The notes under the pieces: generated by a model
What the model was told of the DNA's origin: nothing
Seen by the model: the letters and a program-made list of their open reading frames with translations, nothing else
Database searches by the model: none
NCBI RefSeq assembly: GCF_002214385.1
Contig: NZ_CP014855.1
Span: 1,488,001-1,552,000 of the forward strand
DNA from: Thermococcus gorgonarius
GTDB taxonomy: Archaea > Methanobacteriota_B > Thermococci > Thermococcales > Thermococcaceae
DNA length: 64,000 nt
Reading direction: 5' to 3'
Made by a program: the position numbers and the translations under genes
Shown: positions 16,763 to 24,857 of the stretch, one piece after another
Layout: each line of letters begins with the position of its first letter
Numbering within the stretch: position 1 is the first letter of the stretch

Positions 16763-18172
16763 ATGGAAAAGCCGAATCTGGACTTTCTGTTCTATCCAAA
16801 GAGTGTTGCCGTTATTGGTGCTTCCCACGTCCCTGGAAAAGTTGGAAACGCCATAATGCGCTCCATAACGCTTCGCTACGATGGGAAGGTCTACGCCGTC
16901 AACGTCAAAGGCGGTGAAATTGAGGTCAACGGAAGGAAGTTCCCGGTTTACAGAAGCATAAAAGATGTCCCGGATGAAGTTGATGTTGCAGTCATAGCGG
17001 TTCCGGCAAAGTTCGTCCCAGATGTCATAGACGAGTGCGGTGAGAAGGGCGTTAAAGCCGCCGTTGTCATCTCAGCTGGCTTTAAAGAGGCTGGAAGAGC
17101 TGACCTTGAGGAAGAGCTCGTGAGACGGGCTAAGAAGTGGGGAATCCGCGTCGTCGGCCCGAACTGTCTCGGCGTCACAAACCTTGAGAACGGCTTCGAC
17201 TGCAACTTCAACCCGCCTGAGAGGCAGGCGAGACCGCCCTTCGGAAAGGTTGCTTTCATGAGTCAGAGCGGTGCCTTTGGGGCGGCAATCCTCGACTGGG
17301 CCGCGAGTCACAAGATAGGAATGAGCAAGTTCATCAGCCTCGGCAACATGGCAGACCTCGACGAGAGCGACTTCATGGCATACCTCGGCGACGATCCGAA
17401 GACCGGCGTTATCACTGCCTACATTGAGGGGGTAAAGGACGGCAGGAAGTTCTTCAACACGGCCAAAGAGGTCACCCTGAAAAAGCCCGTCGTGGTGCTC
17501 AAGAGCGGCAGAACCGAGGCCGGAGCAAAGGCCGCCGCGAGCCACACAGGTTCTCTCGCCGGTTCCTACAGGATATACCAGGCGGCTTTTGAGCAGGCTG
17601 GCGTTCTGGAAGCGAAAAGCATGCGCCAGCTCTTCAACTACGCCAAGGCTTTGGCCATGCAGATGCCAGCAAAGGGCAACCGCGTGGCTATAGTCACGAA
17701 CGGTGGCGGAGCTGGCGTTATGATGAGCGACGGCCTGCTTGAGCGCGGAATGAAGCTCGCCGAGCTGAGCGAAGAAACCAACGAGAAGTTCAGGAGAGAT
17801 ATCGAGGCAGGAAAGCTCCCCGAGCACATGAGCTACAGGAACCCGATAGACGTCATCGGAGACGCTCCATCCAGCAGGTACGAGATAGCCATGCGCTACG
17901 CTCTGGAGGACCCAAACGTTGACGTTCTGGTGGTCATAGCGCTCTTCCAGAGTCCGGCTTTGGATGAGGGTATCGTTGGGGCCATGGAGAAGATGAAGGT
18001 CTACGGCAAGCCGATAGTCTTCGTTGCTCCGGGTGGGGATTATCCACACAAGATGGCCAGGAACATCGAGCTCAAAGGAATCCCGGTCTACGAGACGGTC
18101 GAGGATGGGGTTGACGCCGTCTATGCCCTTGTTAAGTATGGAGAATGGTTGAGGGAGAACGGAAAAATTTAA
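16763..18172 (+). CDS. ADP-forming acyl-CoA synthetase, alpha subunit
   Basis: 469 residues, the length of the alpha subunits of Thermococcales acetyl/aryl-acetyl-CoA synthetases. Order: CoA-binding Rossmann domain (FYPKSVAVIGASHVPGKVG), succinyl-CoA ligase-like domain (VVGPNCLGVTN, VAFMSQSGAFG), and the phosphohistidine segment ASHTGSLAGS near residue 258. With a beta subunit encoded elsewhere it converts acyl-CoA, ADP and Pi to acid, CoA and ATP, the main ATP-yielding step of peptide and sugar fermentation. ATG follows GGAGGTGG; promoter CCTTAAAAACATA near 16719-16731. Confidence 0.94.
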   Translation: MEKPNLDFLFYPKSVAVIGASHVPGKVGNAIMRSITLRYDGKVYAVNVKGGEIEVNGRKFPVYRSIKDVPDEVDVAVIAVPAKFVPDVIDECGEKGVKAAVVISAGFKEAGRADLEEELVRRAKKWGIRVVGPNCLGVTNLENGFDCNFNPPERQARPPFGKVAFMSQSGAFGAAILDWAASHKIGMSKFISLGNMADLDESDFMAYLGDDPKTGVITAYIEGVKDGRKFFNTAKEVTLKKPVVVLKSGRTEAGAKAAASHTGSLAGSYRIYQAAFEQAGVLEAKSMRQLFNYAKALAMQMPAKGNRVAIVTNGGGAGVMMSDGLLERGMKLAELSEETNEKFRRDIEAGKLPEHMSYRNPIDVIGDAPSSRYEIAMRYALEDPNVDVLVVIALFQSPALDEGIVGAMEKMKVYGKPIVFVAPGGDYPHKMARNIELKGIPVYETVEDGVDAVYALVKYGEWLRENGKI

Positions 18173-18202
18173 TTCCAATTTCCTTTTTCCCTACGACATT
18201 AT

Positions 18203-19144
18203 TTAGCCAACGACCTTTTCAAAGACCCTCTCAAAGTTTTTGAAGGTTATTCCCTCTATTTCTCTTCTGCTAAAGTTCTCCTCGAGTTTCTTGAGAAGGT
18301 TGGGTATGTCGCTTTCATCCCTCAGTCCAACAACGCTCCTTCCGCTCCATCCCGGGAGATAATAGACAAAATCGAAGCCAAGGCCAACGTGTTCATAGCC
18401 CAGAAGATCAACCATGTAGGCAATGTGGCCAACGTATTTTTCCAGCGTGGGGTTATTCCGATCCACAAAGCTGAATATGGCCACTGCCCCAACGACACCA
18501 TCCCTCTCAGCTATGGCCTTTAGTTGCTCATCGCTTAAGTTCCTAGGATGATCGCAGAGAGCCCTTGCGTTGGAATGGGAGGCGATAACAGGGAACGAAG
18601 TAACATCCAGAGCGTCCCAAAAGCCGGCCTCGTTTATGTGACTCAAGTCTATGAGAATTCCAAGTTCCTCAGCTTTACCAACGACTTCGACTCCAAAGTT
18701 AGTCAGACCCCCGTTGGTTCTTTCAAAGACTCCGTCGCCTATCTGGTTCCTTAGGCTCCACGTAAGAGTAAGAACCCTGAGTCCGAGGGAGTAGAACACC
18801 TCAAGGAGGTCCAGGCTCTCAATGGGCTCCCCTCCTTCAAGACCAACCCACAAAGCAACCCTGCCAGATCTAATTATCTCATTCATTTCCGAGACATTTC
18901 TCGCTATTTCAAAACTCTCGCTTTCGTGGACGTCTGCCCTAAGCCTGTTAAGGGCCTCCAGAGCATACCTTAGAGCCCACGGTCTTTTGTCGGGTGGCGT
19001 CCAGATCGATGTAACCCTCGACCGGATATACTCACCAAAGAATCTCTCGTAGTTCCGTTCAAGGACGAAAGCCTGTCCCTTACCCCTTTCCTCCCATAGG
19101 AAGGTGGGAATATCAGAGTGAGCATCAAAAATCATGGAGTCCAT
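18203..19144 (-). CDS. Membrane-dipeptidase-type (M19) zinc dipeptidase
   Basis: 313 residues. Metal-site motifs of the renal dipeptidase family are visible in order: FDAHSDIP at the N terminus, WVGLEGGEPIES, LIDLSHINEAGF, ASHSNARAL and VGLGFDFVY. The first motif has DAHSD where DGHND is usual. It should hydrolyse dipeptides in the cytosol, consistent with peptide fermentation; no signal peptide is present. The ATG directly follows the stop of the upstream helical-repeat gene, with its RBS (GGAGGAG) inside that gene, so the two are coupled. Confidence 0.9.
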   Translation of the reverse strand: MDSMIFDAHSDIPTFLWEERGKGQAFVLERNYERFFGEYIRSRVTSIWTPPDKRPWALRYALEALNRLRADVHESESFEIARNVSEMNEIIRSGRVALWVGLEGGEPIESLDLLEVFYSLGLRVLTLTWSLRNQIGDGVFERTNGGLTNFGVEVVGKAEELGILIDLSHINEAGFWDALDVTSFPVIASHSNARALCDHPRNLSDEQLKAIAERDGVVGAVAIFSFVDRNNPTLEKYVGHIAYMVDLLGYEHVGLGFDFVYYLPGWSGRSVVGLRDESDIPNLLKKLEENFSRREIEGITFKNFERVFEKVVG

Positions 19145-20233
19145 CTAGAACTCCTCCTCAAGCTTTTTCTTCAGTTCAGAGATATTCTCAACGAGATCCC
19201 TCCTTTTCTTTGGATCAGACACTAGAGCTGCCACTTCAAAAGCCTCAGAGAAATCTTTTCTCTCGGCCAGCTTCAAAGAGATAGTCCTCAGTGCCTCGTC
19301 CCTCTTCGCAGGATCGGCTATCTTCATAGCAAACTTAAGGGCCCTCTCCAGCTCATCCATGTCAGTTAGTATTACCGCTGCCTTCTGGACGTTCTTCTCG
19401 GACAGGCCGATTCTGTCAAAGAGCCTAAAAGCAACTCCCAGTACGTCCAGGTATTCAGGGGACCCGACCTTTTTCGCCCAGGAAGAGACCTCTAAAAGGG
19501 CTATAAATAGATCCTGGGGATCTTCAATTGACTTTTCGAGAAGGGAAACAACGTACCGATAACGTCCCTCCAGAAGGACCTTTCTTATTTCAGGAGTTCC
19601 AAAGAAGTAGACTGTTTTAGCCAGGTTTAGCTTTTTCTCGGCATCTGCAGCCTTCTGGCTCACGTAAAGTTTATCGAATATGTCGTAAGCTATTTTGTAG
19701 AATTCTATGGCATCTCTTGAGTGAAGGAAGTCAGCAGTGTTCTCTATGATGCTGGCCACCTCTATTAGGAGGTCTATTTTACTCCTATAGTCAATGTTGG
19801 CTGAAACTGCTAGCTCGAAGGCATCGTTGAACTGAGCCAAAGCCTCCTCAAAAAAGCCGGATCTGGCCAGATAGTGGGCTAGAACGCATATTCCCAGGAC
19901 CTGCTCACGGATGTCCTTTATCCTGGCTATTTCGTCAATTGCAATCTCAAAGAACTCATTTGCGGTATCGTAATCCCCAAGAAGAGAGTAAACGTGGGCT
20001 ATCTTCGAGGAGAGGTACGCTCTATCGTAAGGATCCTTTATCTTTCTTAACAGTTCAACTGCCTCCTCAAGCGCCTGGTGCTGTGCTATTCCATTAACGC
20101 CATTCGCTTTAATAGCTATTTCAAGGAGAGCATCCGCCCGATCAAACGGATCTTCGAGTTTTCTAGCTTCCTCAAGTGCCTCATCAAAGAGACCCTTCGA
20201 TGCAAGAAGAAGTATGTTGTCAAGTTTCTCCAT
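19145..20233 (-). CDS. TPR-like helical repeat protein
   Basis: 362 residues, almost entirely helical, built from ~35-40 residue repeats resembling TPR units: FDEALEEARKLEDPFDRADALLEIA, AYLSSKIAHVYSLLGDYDTANE (split here), FEEALAQFNDAFELA, LERALKFAMKIADPAKRDEAL. The repeated DP-x-K/F-R-x-x-AL-x-I pattern is characteristic. Such proteins are protein-protein interaction scaffolds; partner unknown. First gene of a two-gene unit with the dipeptidase; divergent from the DUF531 gene. Confidence 0.75.
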   Translation of the reverse strand: MEKLDNILLLASKGLFDEALEEARKLEDPFDRADALLEIAIKANGVNGIAQHQALEEAVELLRKIKDPYDRAYLSSKIAHVYSLLGDYDTANEFFEIAIDEIARIKDIREQVLGICVLAHYLARSGFFEEALAQFNDAFELAVSANIDYRSKIDLLIEVASIIENTADFLHSRDAIEFYKIAYDIFDKLYVSQKAADAEKKLNLAKTVYFFGTPEIRKVLLEGRYRYVVSLLEKSIEDPQDLFIALLEVSSWAKKVGSPEYLDVLGVAFRLFDRIGLSEKNVQKAAVILTDMDELERALKFAMKIADPAKRDEALRTISLKLAERKDFSEAFEVAALVSDPKKRRDLVENISELKKKLEEEF

Positions 20234-20294
20234 CGCCCTCGCCTTAAGAATTTTGGAAGGGAAAGTTTATAAAATTCCCGGAAGGGGGAGTTTT

Positions 20295-20870
20295 ATGCTA
20301 ACACTGGCCCTGTACAACACTTACGACACAAGAAGGCTTCACGAAGCCCATCTCAGGGCAATAGCAAGGGCTGGACCCGTAGCGTATGCCTTCGACTTTC
20401 ACCTGGCTCTGGTGGGATTTCCACTGGAAGGAAAGCCCACTGATGTAGCAGAGGAAATAGCCAAAAATACCACAATAGGAAAAGGAGGGAAGTACCTGCT
20501 GGAACTCGCCCAAAACAACAAGTTTCACCTCCTCGATTTTCCAAAAGGGGGATTTCCTCCTCAGTTCGGGATCCCAGTAGCAACCACGAGAAAGCCCTCA
20601 GAAGAAAAGAAGATAACTCCACTCGAAGTCGCCGAGAGGTCTCTTAGGGGAGAAAGCTTCATACTCCTAGTTGGCCTGGGGAGACACGGGCTACCAAAGG
20701 AAACGTTTAAGTTGGCACGATACCATATGGACATAACCGGAAGGGGAGTAAGCCTTGAAACCTGCACGGCCATAGGGGCGATTCCCTCCAAAATAAGAAC
20801 TCTGATGGAGGCCCTGCAATGGAAGACGGATGGGCAAAAGAACTGGCGTGGATACTCATCTCGATTATAA
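20295..20870 (+). CDS. DUF531 family (SPOUT-like) protein
   Basis: 191 residues from the ATG at 20295 behind GGGGGAG; frames open further upstream lack signals and would cross the promoter (AGTTTATAAAATT, 20262-20274). Motifs ALYNTYDTRRLHEAHLRAIA, IATTRKP-like PVATTRKPSEE and LVGLGRHGLPKE recall the knotted SPOUT RNA-methyltransferase fold, to which DUF531 is related. Its 3' end overlaps the signal peptidase gene by 52 bases in another frame. Confidence 0.8.
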   Translation: MLTLALYNTYDTRRLHEAHLRAIARAGPVAYAFDFHLALVGFPLEGKPTDVAEEIAKNTTIGKGGKYLLELAQNNKFHLLDFPKGGFPPQFGIPVATTRKPSEEKKITPLEVAERSLRGESFILLVGLGRHGLPKETFKLARYHMDITGRGVSLETCTAIGAIPSKIRTLMEALQWKTDGQKNWRGYSSRL

Positions 20871-21289
20871 TAGTGGCCGGAATAAACTACGGCCTCAAGA
20901 TCGTTATGAATACAGACTCCCCGCTCGTCATAGTCATAAGCGGTTCTATGGAGCCCGTGTTTTACAGGGGCGATGTAGTGCTTCTCAAAGGCGTGTCCCC
21001 CGACGACATTAAGGTTGGCGATGTGATAGTATACAACGCCCCCATGTATGCTTATCCAATAATTCACCGAGTTCGGGAGATAAAAACGGTTGAGGTAAAC
21101 GGGCATGAGGAAAAGTGCTTCGTTACATGGGGGGACAACAACCCAATTCCGGACTGGGGGGAGTACAGGCTCTACCCAACGCCCAACGGCGGAGTTCCCT
21201 GTGTGCCTGCCTATGCCGTGGATGCCAAGGCTGTTATGGTGTTCCCCAAGATAGGGGTAATACCCCTGTGGATCAGGGAGCACATGTAA
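20819..21289 (+). CDS. Signal peptidase I, archaeal (S26B) type
   Basis: 156 residues: one N-terminal membrane helix (9-28), then box B IVISGSMEPVFYRGDVVL with the catalytic Ser (SGSM), box D IIHRVREI with His in the place of the bacterial Lys, and WGDNNPIPD with the conserved Asp. It cleaves signal peptides of exported proteins at the outer face of the membrane. It starts inside the DUF531 gene (52-base overlap), behind GGAGGC, so the two genes are cotranscribed. Confidence 0.92.
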   Translation: MEDGWAKELAWILISIIIVAGINYGLKIVMNTDSPLVIVISGSMEPVFYRGDVVLLKGVSPDDIKVGDVIVYNAPMYAYPIIHRVREIKTVEVNGHEEKCFVTWGDNNPIPDWGEYRLYPTPNGGVPCVPAYAVDAKAVMVFPKIGVIPLWIREHM

Positions 21290-21296
21290 GAGGAAA

Positions 21297-21353
21297 CGGG
21301 ATGATGTGAGGGTAGGTGGCTGAGGGATGATGACCTAATCGGCCCCTGACCGG
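21297..21353 (+). ncRNA. C/D box sRNA (2'-O-methylation guide)
   Basis: All four boxes are present with archaeal spacing: C box ATGATGT (21301-21307), D' box CTGA (21320-21323), C' box ATGATGA (21327-21333), D box CTGA (21346-21349). Guide segments of 12 nt precede each D box: GAGGGTAGGTGG and CCTAATCGGCCC. A short terminal stem, CGGG before box C with CCGG after box D, completes the K-turn. The D'-C' spacer is 3 nt. It would direct L7Ae-Nop5-fibrillarin to methylate rRNA or tRNA; targets were not assigned. Confidence 0.82.
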
Positions 21354-21399
21354 CTAGAAACTACTAAAAACCTGGGATTGCATTTAAGGGGTACAGCAT

Positions 21400-21927
21400 A
21401 TGGGCTGGAAGGACAAACTCGGATTGGTTCACATATACACCGGAAACGGCAAGGGAAAGACAACGGCTGCCCTTGGTCTCGCCGTCAGAATGCTTGGTTC
21501 GGGGGGAAGGGTCTTCATAATACAGTTTATGAAGGCCCCTAATGTTTATGGTGAACAGAAAAAGATAGCCGAGTGCGGGGCAGTTATCGAATCCTTCGGT
21601 CTTCCAAAATTCGTCCACGGGAAGCCGGAGAAGGAAGATATAGAGGCCGCAAAAAAGGCACTGGAGCGCGCCAAAGAAATAGTTTCCAGCGGGGAATGGG
21701 ATCTGGTAATCCTGGACGAGATATGCGTTGCCCTCGGTTTTGGAATGCTGGAATTGGAAGAGGTTAAAAAACTCATAGAGAATAAGGCAAAGAACACTGA
21801 AATCGTTCTCACCGGTCGTTACTGCCCGGAGGAGCTCTTTGAGCTTGCGGACTACGTAACTGAGATGAGAGAAATAAAGCATCCGTACCAGAGGGGGATT
21901 ATGGCAAGGAAAGGGGTGGAGTTTTAA
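21400..21927 (+). CDS. cobO: Cob(I)alamin (corrinoid) adenosyltransferase, CobA/CobO type
   Basis: 175 residues. P-loop GNGKGKTT at residues 15-22 next to GLVHIYTG, then RVFIIQFMKAP, WDLVILDEICVALGFGML and VLTGRYCPEELFELADYVTEM, the order found in CobA/BtuR/CobO enzymes. It transfers the adenosyl group of ATP to reduced cobalamin or cobinamide in coenzyme B12 synthesis or salvage. ATG follows AAGGGG. It stands alone behind the sRNA gene, possibly on the same transcript. Confidence 0.92.
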   Translation: MGWKDKLGLVHIYTGNGKGKTTAALGLAVRMLGSGGRVFIIQFMKAPNVYGEQKKIAECGAVIESFGLPKFVHGKPEKEDIEAAKKALERAKEIVSSGEWDLVILDEICVALGFGMLELEEVKKLIENKAKNTEIVLTGRYCPEELFELADYVTEMREIKHPYQRGIMARKGVEF

Positions 21928-22029
21928 TTCGGAGATTTCGACGATCAACCGAAAAGCTTTTTAGCTAAGAACGATTAAGATAAGCTGGGAAAGTTTTAGT
22001 AACAATTTTTTAAGAAAGGAGGTGAGATC

Positions 22030-22284
22030 ATGAGTAGCGAGCTGATCCAGCAGATAGTTCAGGTTCTCAAGGAGCAAGTTGTTCAGGATACCGTTGTTCC
22101 CAGAAACATTAGAAGGGCCGCCGAGCAGGCAATAGAGGTTCTTCTGGATGAGAACAAGGATCCCTCGGTTAGAGCCGCCGATGCCATAGCCATTCTTGAA
22201 GAGATAAGCGAGGACCCGAACATGCCAATGCACACTAGGACAATTATCTGGGAAGTTCTCGGGGCACTTGAGCAGGTTAAGTGA
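22030..22284 (+). CDS. UPF0147 family protein
   Basis: 84 residues, all helical and acidic. VVPRNIRRAAEQAIEVLLDE and PSVRAADAIAILEEISEDPN are the family signature of this small protein found across archaea. No function is known to me. ATG behind AGGAGGTGAG. Its single-gene unit lies between cobO and the convergent aldolase operon. Confidence 0.9.
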   Translation: MSSELIQQIVQVLKEQVVQDTVVPRNIRRAAEQAIEVLLDENKDPSVRAADAIAILEEISEDPNMPMHTRTIIWEVLGALEQVK

Positions 22285-22300
22285 GCTTTTTCTTTTTAGA

Positions 22301-22861
22301 TTACAAACTATTTCGAGTCAGGTACCACAGTTTGGAGCTTTCCTCCACCAGTTCTGCCTTGTAAAAAGCTTCTCTAAGTGTTCTCCCAACGGTAACTACA
22401 CCATGCCGCTCCATTAAAACAGCGTCCACCTCGCTAAGCCCTTCGGCAACGGATTTAGCCAGTTCAACGCTTCCTGCAGGCTTAAACGGGATCACCGGAA
22501 TTCTGCGAAGATAAATTTCAGCTTCAGGAGTTATTATGGGGAGTTCTTTCTTTAGAATGGAAGACGCGGCTATCGCGTAAGGTGGATGAAGATGAACCAC
22601 GGCACGTACTTCGGGTCGTTTCTTGTATACCTCCAGATGAAGCCTGTACTCACTCGATGGCCTAACGGGGCTCAGGACTTTTCCGTCCAGGGTAATGGAG
22701 GCTATCTGGCCGGCAGTCATATCATCCATGACCGATCCAGTGGATTTTATCAGGACCAAGCTTCCAGTCCTGACGCTGAGATTGCCGCCAAACGCTGCTG
22801 TCAGACCCCTCTCATGCGCTTTTCTTGAATACTTTATAAGCTGGAGCTTTAGACATCTCAT
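22301..22861 (-). CDS. fucA: Class II aldolase (fuculose-1-phosphate aldolase-like)
   Basis: 186 residues from ATG 22861 behind GGTGGTGAG. Zinc-site motifs: AVVHLHPPYAIA (H-x-H, near residue 93) and the later MERHGVVTVG with a third His; the substrate loops are GGNLSVR and STGSVMDD. E at PEAEIYL is probably the catalytic glutamate. It matches small archaeal aldolases of the MJ1418 type that act on DHAP plus lactaldehyde or glycolaldehyde. It overlaps the upstream gene by ATGA. Specificity uncertain. Confidence 0.87.
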   Translation of the reverse strand: MRCLKLQLIKYSRKAHERGLTAAFGGNLSVRTGSLVLIKSTGSVMDDMTAGQIASITLDGKVLSPVRPSSEYRLHLEVYKKRPEVRAVVHLHPPYAIAASSILKKELPIITPEAEIYLRRIPVIPFKPAGSVELAKSVAEGLSEVDAVLMERHGVVTVGRTLREAFYKAELVEESSKLWYLTRNSL

Positions 22862-23430
22862 TTTCTCACCACCTTTATTTCGTACCCGCAGTCGAGACAA
22901 ACGGCCCGATCGTTCTTCCATCTCAGCTCTCCACCGCACACTGGACACGTGTCGAGCTTACCACTTTTGCTCCACCTCTCGTACGTCTCACCATCGATTA
23001 CTAAAACCACTCCACCCTCTTCTTCATTCACTTCACCCAAAACGGGATTGCTGAGGAGTTCTCCCGTTTCAGCATCGATTATAACGGGCTCCAGACCGAT
23101 GTTCCCTTCATACTCTATGTCGTTTGCCGGAAGAATCTCCAGAATGAGGGCGTTCAGTTTCCTATCGCGGTAGACAACGATCTCCAGAGCGTCACTGAGG
23201 TCGCCGCTTGAAGAGATAACGTCAATCACGAGACTCTCCCTGGGAATCAGCAGGGCAATTAAATCTCTGGACCGATAAACACCTATTCCACCCCTGAGAC
23301 ACAGCTCCTCCAGTCCGAGGTTTTTCAAGATATCCCCAACTTCATCACCGGAAGGCAACCTCAGGGTGGATAGCATTATCTTCATTATCTTTTCTGCGAG
23401 CGAAATCGCCAGTGCAACTGGCTCCATCAT
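22858..23430 (-). CDS. Zinc-ribbon protein of unknown function
   Basis: 190 residues from the ATG pair at 23430, placed 3 bases after GGTGGGG. The first ~150 residues form an alpha/beta domain without recognised signature (RLPSGDEVGDILKNLG, NDIEYEGNIGLEPVIID). The last 30 form a zinc ribbon, CPVCGG...CLDCG. Coupled by ATGA to the downstream aldolase gene. The promoter TTTATAAA (23459-23468) lies close to the divergent tRNA-Tyr gene. Confidence 0.72.
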   Translation of the reverse strand: MMEPVALAISLAEKIMKIMLSTLRLPSGDEVGDILKNLGLEELCLRGGIGVYRSRDLIALLIPRESLVIDVISSSGDLSDALEIVVYRDRKLNALILEILPANDIEYEGNIGLEPVIIDAETGELLSNPVLGEVNEEEGGVVLVIDGETYERWSKSGKLDTCPVCGGELRWKNDRAVCLDCGYEIKVVRK

Positions 23431-23507
23431 GATCCCCACCATCCCCACTCATCAGAAAAATTTATAAACCTCTCCCAGACACTAAAGGACGGGCTGAACT
23501 GTAGGGT

Positions 23508-23585
23508 CCCGCGGTAGCCTAGCCTGGGAGTGGCGGCGGACTGTAGATCCGCAGGTCCCCGGTTCAAATCCGGGCCGCGGGACCA
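23508..23585 (+). tRNA. tRNA-Tyr (GTA), CCA encoded
   Basis: Full cloverleaf: acceptor CCCGCGG (23508-23514) with CCGCGGG (23575-23581), anticodon stem GCGGA/TCCGC around loop CTGTAGA with anticodon GTA (23543-23545), T arm CCCCGGTTCAAATCCGGG. C1-G72 with discriminator A is the archaeal tRNA-Tyr identity pair. CCA (23583-23585) is present in the DNA. No intron. TATA at 23459-23468 fits its promoter. Confidence 0.97.
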
Positions 23586-23610
23586 CCAGAATTCTTCTTG
23601 GTGGGACATA

Positions 23611-24735
23611 ATGGGGTCACGCGTGTTAAAGGCCATTTCCCTGATTTTGATTGGACTGGTTGTTTTCGTTGGTCTGGATATAGCTTACAACGATGGACAG
23701 CTTTCAAGGAGATACCTTCCGCCTCAGATTTTCAATCTCTCCAAAGAAGCAGATGATGCAATAAGAGGGAAAATACTGGGCGAACTCACTGGAGACCCAA
23801 TAGAAGAGGCACTGGAAAAACACCTCAACAACAGGAGCGAGATCCAAACCGTTGAATATCTAACAGATGAACTCAAAGGTTCCAATATACTCGAATCAGC
23901 GTGGAATATCCTTAGATGGGAAGATGAACACATATCTTATGACTTTTCCAGGCGTGAACCCCTAATGAGACCGATTCCACAAATCATCACGAGCGGGAGA
24001 GGTATCTGCGGGGACTACACTCTGTTAACCCTGGCTATTCTGATTCAAATGAACTACACCGAGCTCTATGCCATGGCCATAACGTTCAACGAGTCCGATG
24101 TGGGGCACCTAACGGCTGTCATTAAATACGGCGGAAAGTTTTTGGTCGTTGACCAGCACCCCCCGGTTATGGATCTGGGCTCATACTACTGGTACTGGAG
24201 TGTTTACAGATTGGAGTACCTAAACGAAAGTCCACAACACATTAAAACCGCAACACTCTACAGAATCACGGTAGAAAACAGCAAAAAGATAAAGGTCGAA
24301 AAAGCTGGAGAACTGGAAGCCGGCGACTTTCTGAAAGAAGACTATAGTATCAGAGACTTAGACCTTGAGAGGGTAAAGACCAAGCTTCTTTCTAGGTTCA
24401 AAAGAGATTATGGATTGATTGAGGATCCCGGCCTGCAAAAGTACGGGGAAAACGAGGCGGTTCCTCCACGTTATTCGCGTCTCTACGTGTTCAAGGCCAC
24501 TTTTCCAGGATATGCAGAATTCTACTTTCCCGAAGGGGAAGACTGCTTTGTACAGGATCTCTACGAAAAGTTGAGAAATCATGAGAAACTGAAGGACATT
24601 CTCCCCAGCTCAAAGGCAATCTGGATAGATGTAACAGAAAGCAAGGGGTCCCTGGTTATAGGGCTATATACAGCAACTCGACTGGATATTTTCCAACTTT
24701 TGATCAAATCTTTGGGATTATTTAATTCCCAATAG
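23611..24735 (+). CDS. Membrane-anchored transglutaminase-like protein
   Basis: 374 residues from ATG 23611 behind GGTGGGA; an open frame upstream would run through the tRNA. One N-terminal membrane helix (residues 7-24) anchors an outward domain. The transglutaminase/protease triad appears as C133 in SGRGICGDYTLL, H166 in DVGHLTAVIKY and D181 in FLVVDQHPP. The C-terminal 150 residues match nothing I recognise. Such domains act as cysteine proteases or transamidases; the real substrate is unknown. It begins 25 bases after tRNA-Tyr. Confidence 0.8.
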   Translation: MGSRVLKAISLILIGLVVFVGLDIAYNDGQLSRRYLPPQIFNLSKEADDAIRGKILGELTGDPIEEALEKHLNNRSEIQTVEYLTDELKGSNILESAWNILRWEDEHISYDFSRREPLMRPIPQIITSGRGICGDYTLLTLAILIQMNYTELYAMAITFNESDVGHLTAVIKYGGKFLVVDQHPPVMDLGSYYWYWSVYRLEYLNESPQHIKTATLYRITVENSKKIKVEKAGELEAGDFLKEDYSIRDLDLERVKTKLLSRFKRDYGLIEDPGLQKYGENEAVPPRYSRLYVFKATFPGYAEFYFPEGEDCFVQDLYEKLRNHEKLKDILPSSKAIWIDVTESKGSLVIGLYTATRLDIFQLLIKSLGLFNSQ

Positions 24736-24823
24736 TTTATTTACAAACTTTGCAAACCAATAATAGAACTTTTCCAAGATTTTCATAACATACCTGGATA
24801 ATTCCTAAAACAAAACCATCTAA

Positions 24824-24857
24824 ATCTAGAAAAATATTTAAACATTAAGTTCTAGAT
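24824..24857 (+). promoter_or_regulatory. M20 peptidase promoter flanked by inverted repeat
   Basis: ATCTAGAA (24824-24831) and TTCTAGAT (24850-24857) form a perfect 8-bp inverted repeat on both sides of the TATA element AAATATTTAAAC, and the second arm touches the ATG at 24858. The TATA box is too close for initiation upstream of that ATG, so the mRNA may be leaderless or translation may begin at a downstream GTG (24867 or 24876). Confidence 0.45.

Noticed and set aside
17072-18178. 368-residue open frame on the minus strand opposite the acyl-CoA synthetase gene
   Set aside because: It is the mirror of a strongly conserved gene on the plus strand; the product has no coherent family, and no promoter or ribosome site was found.
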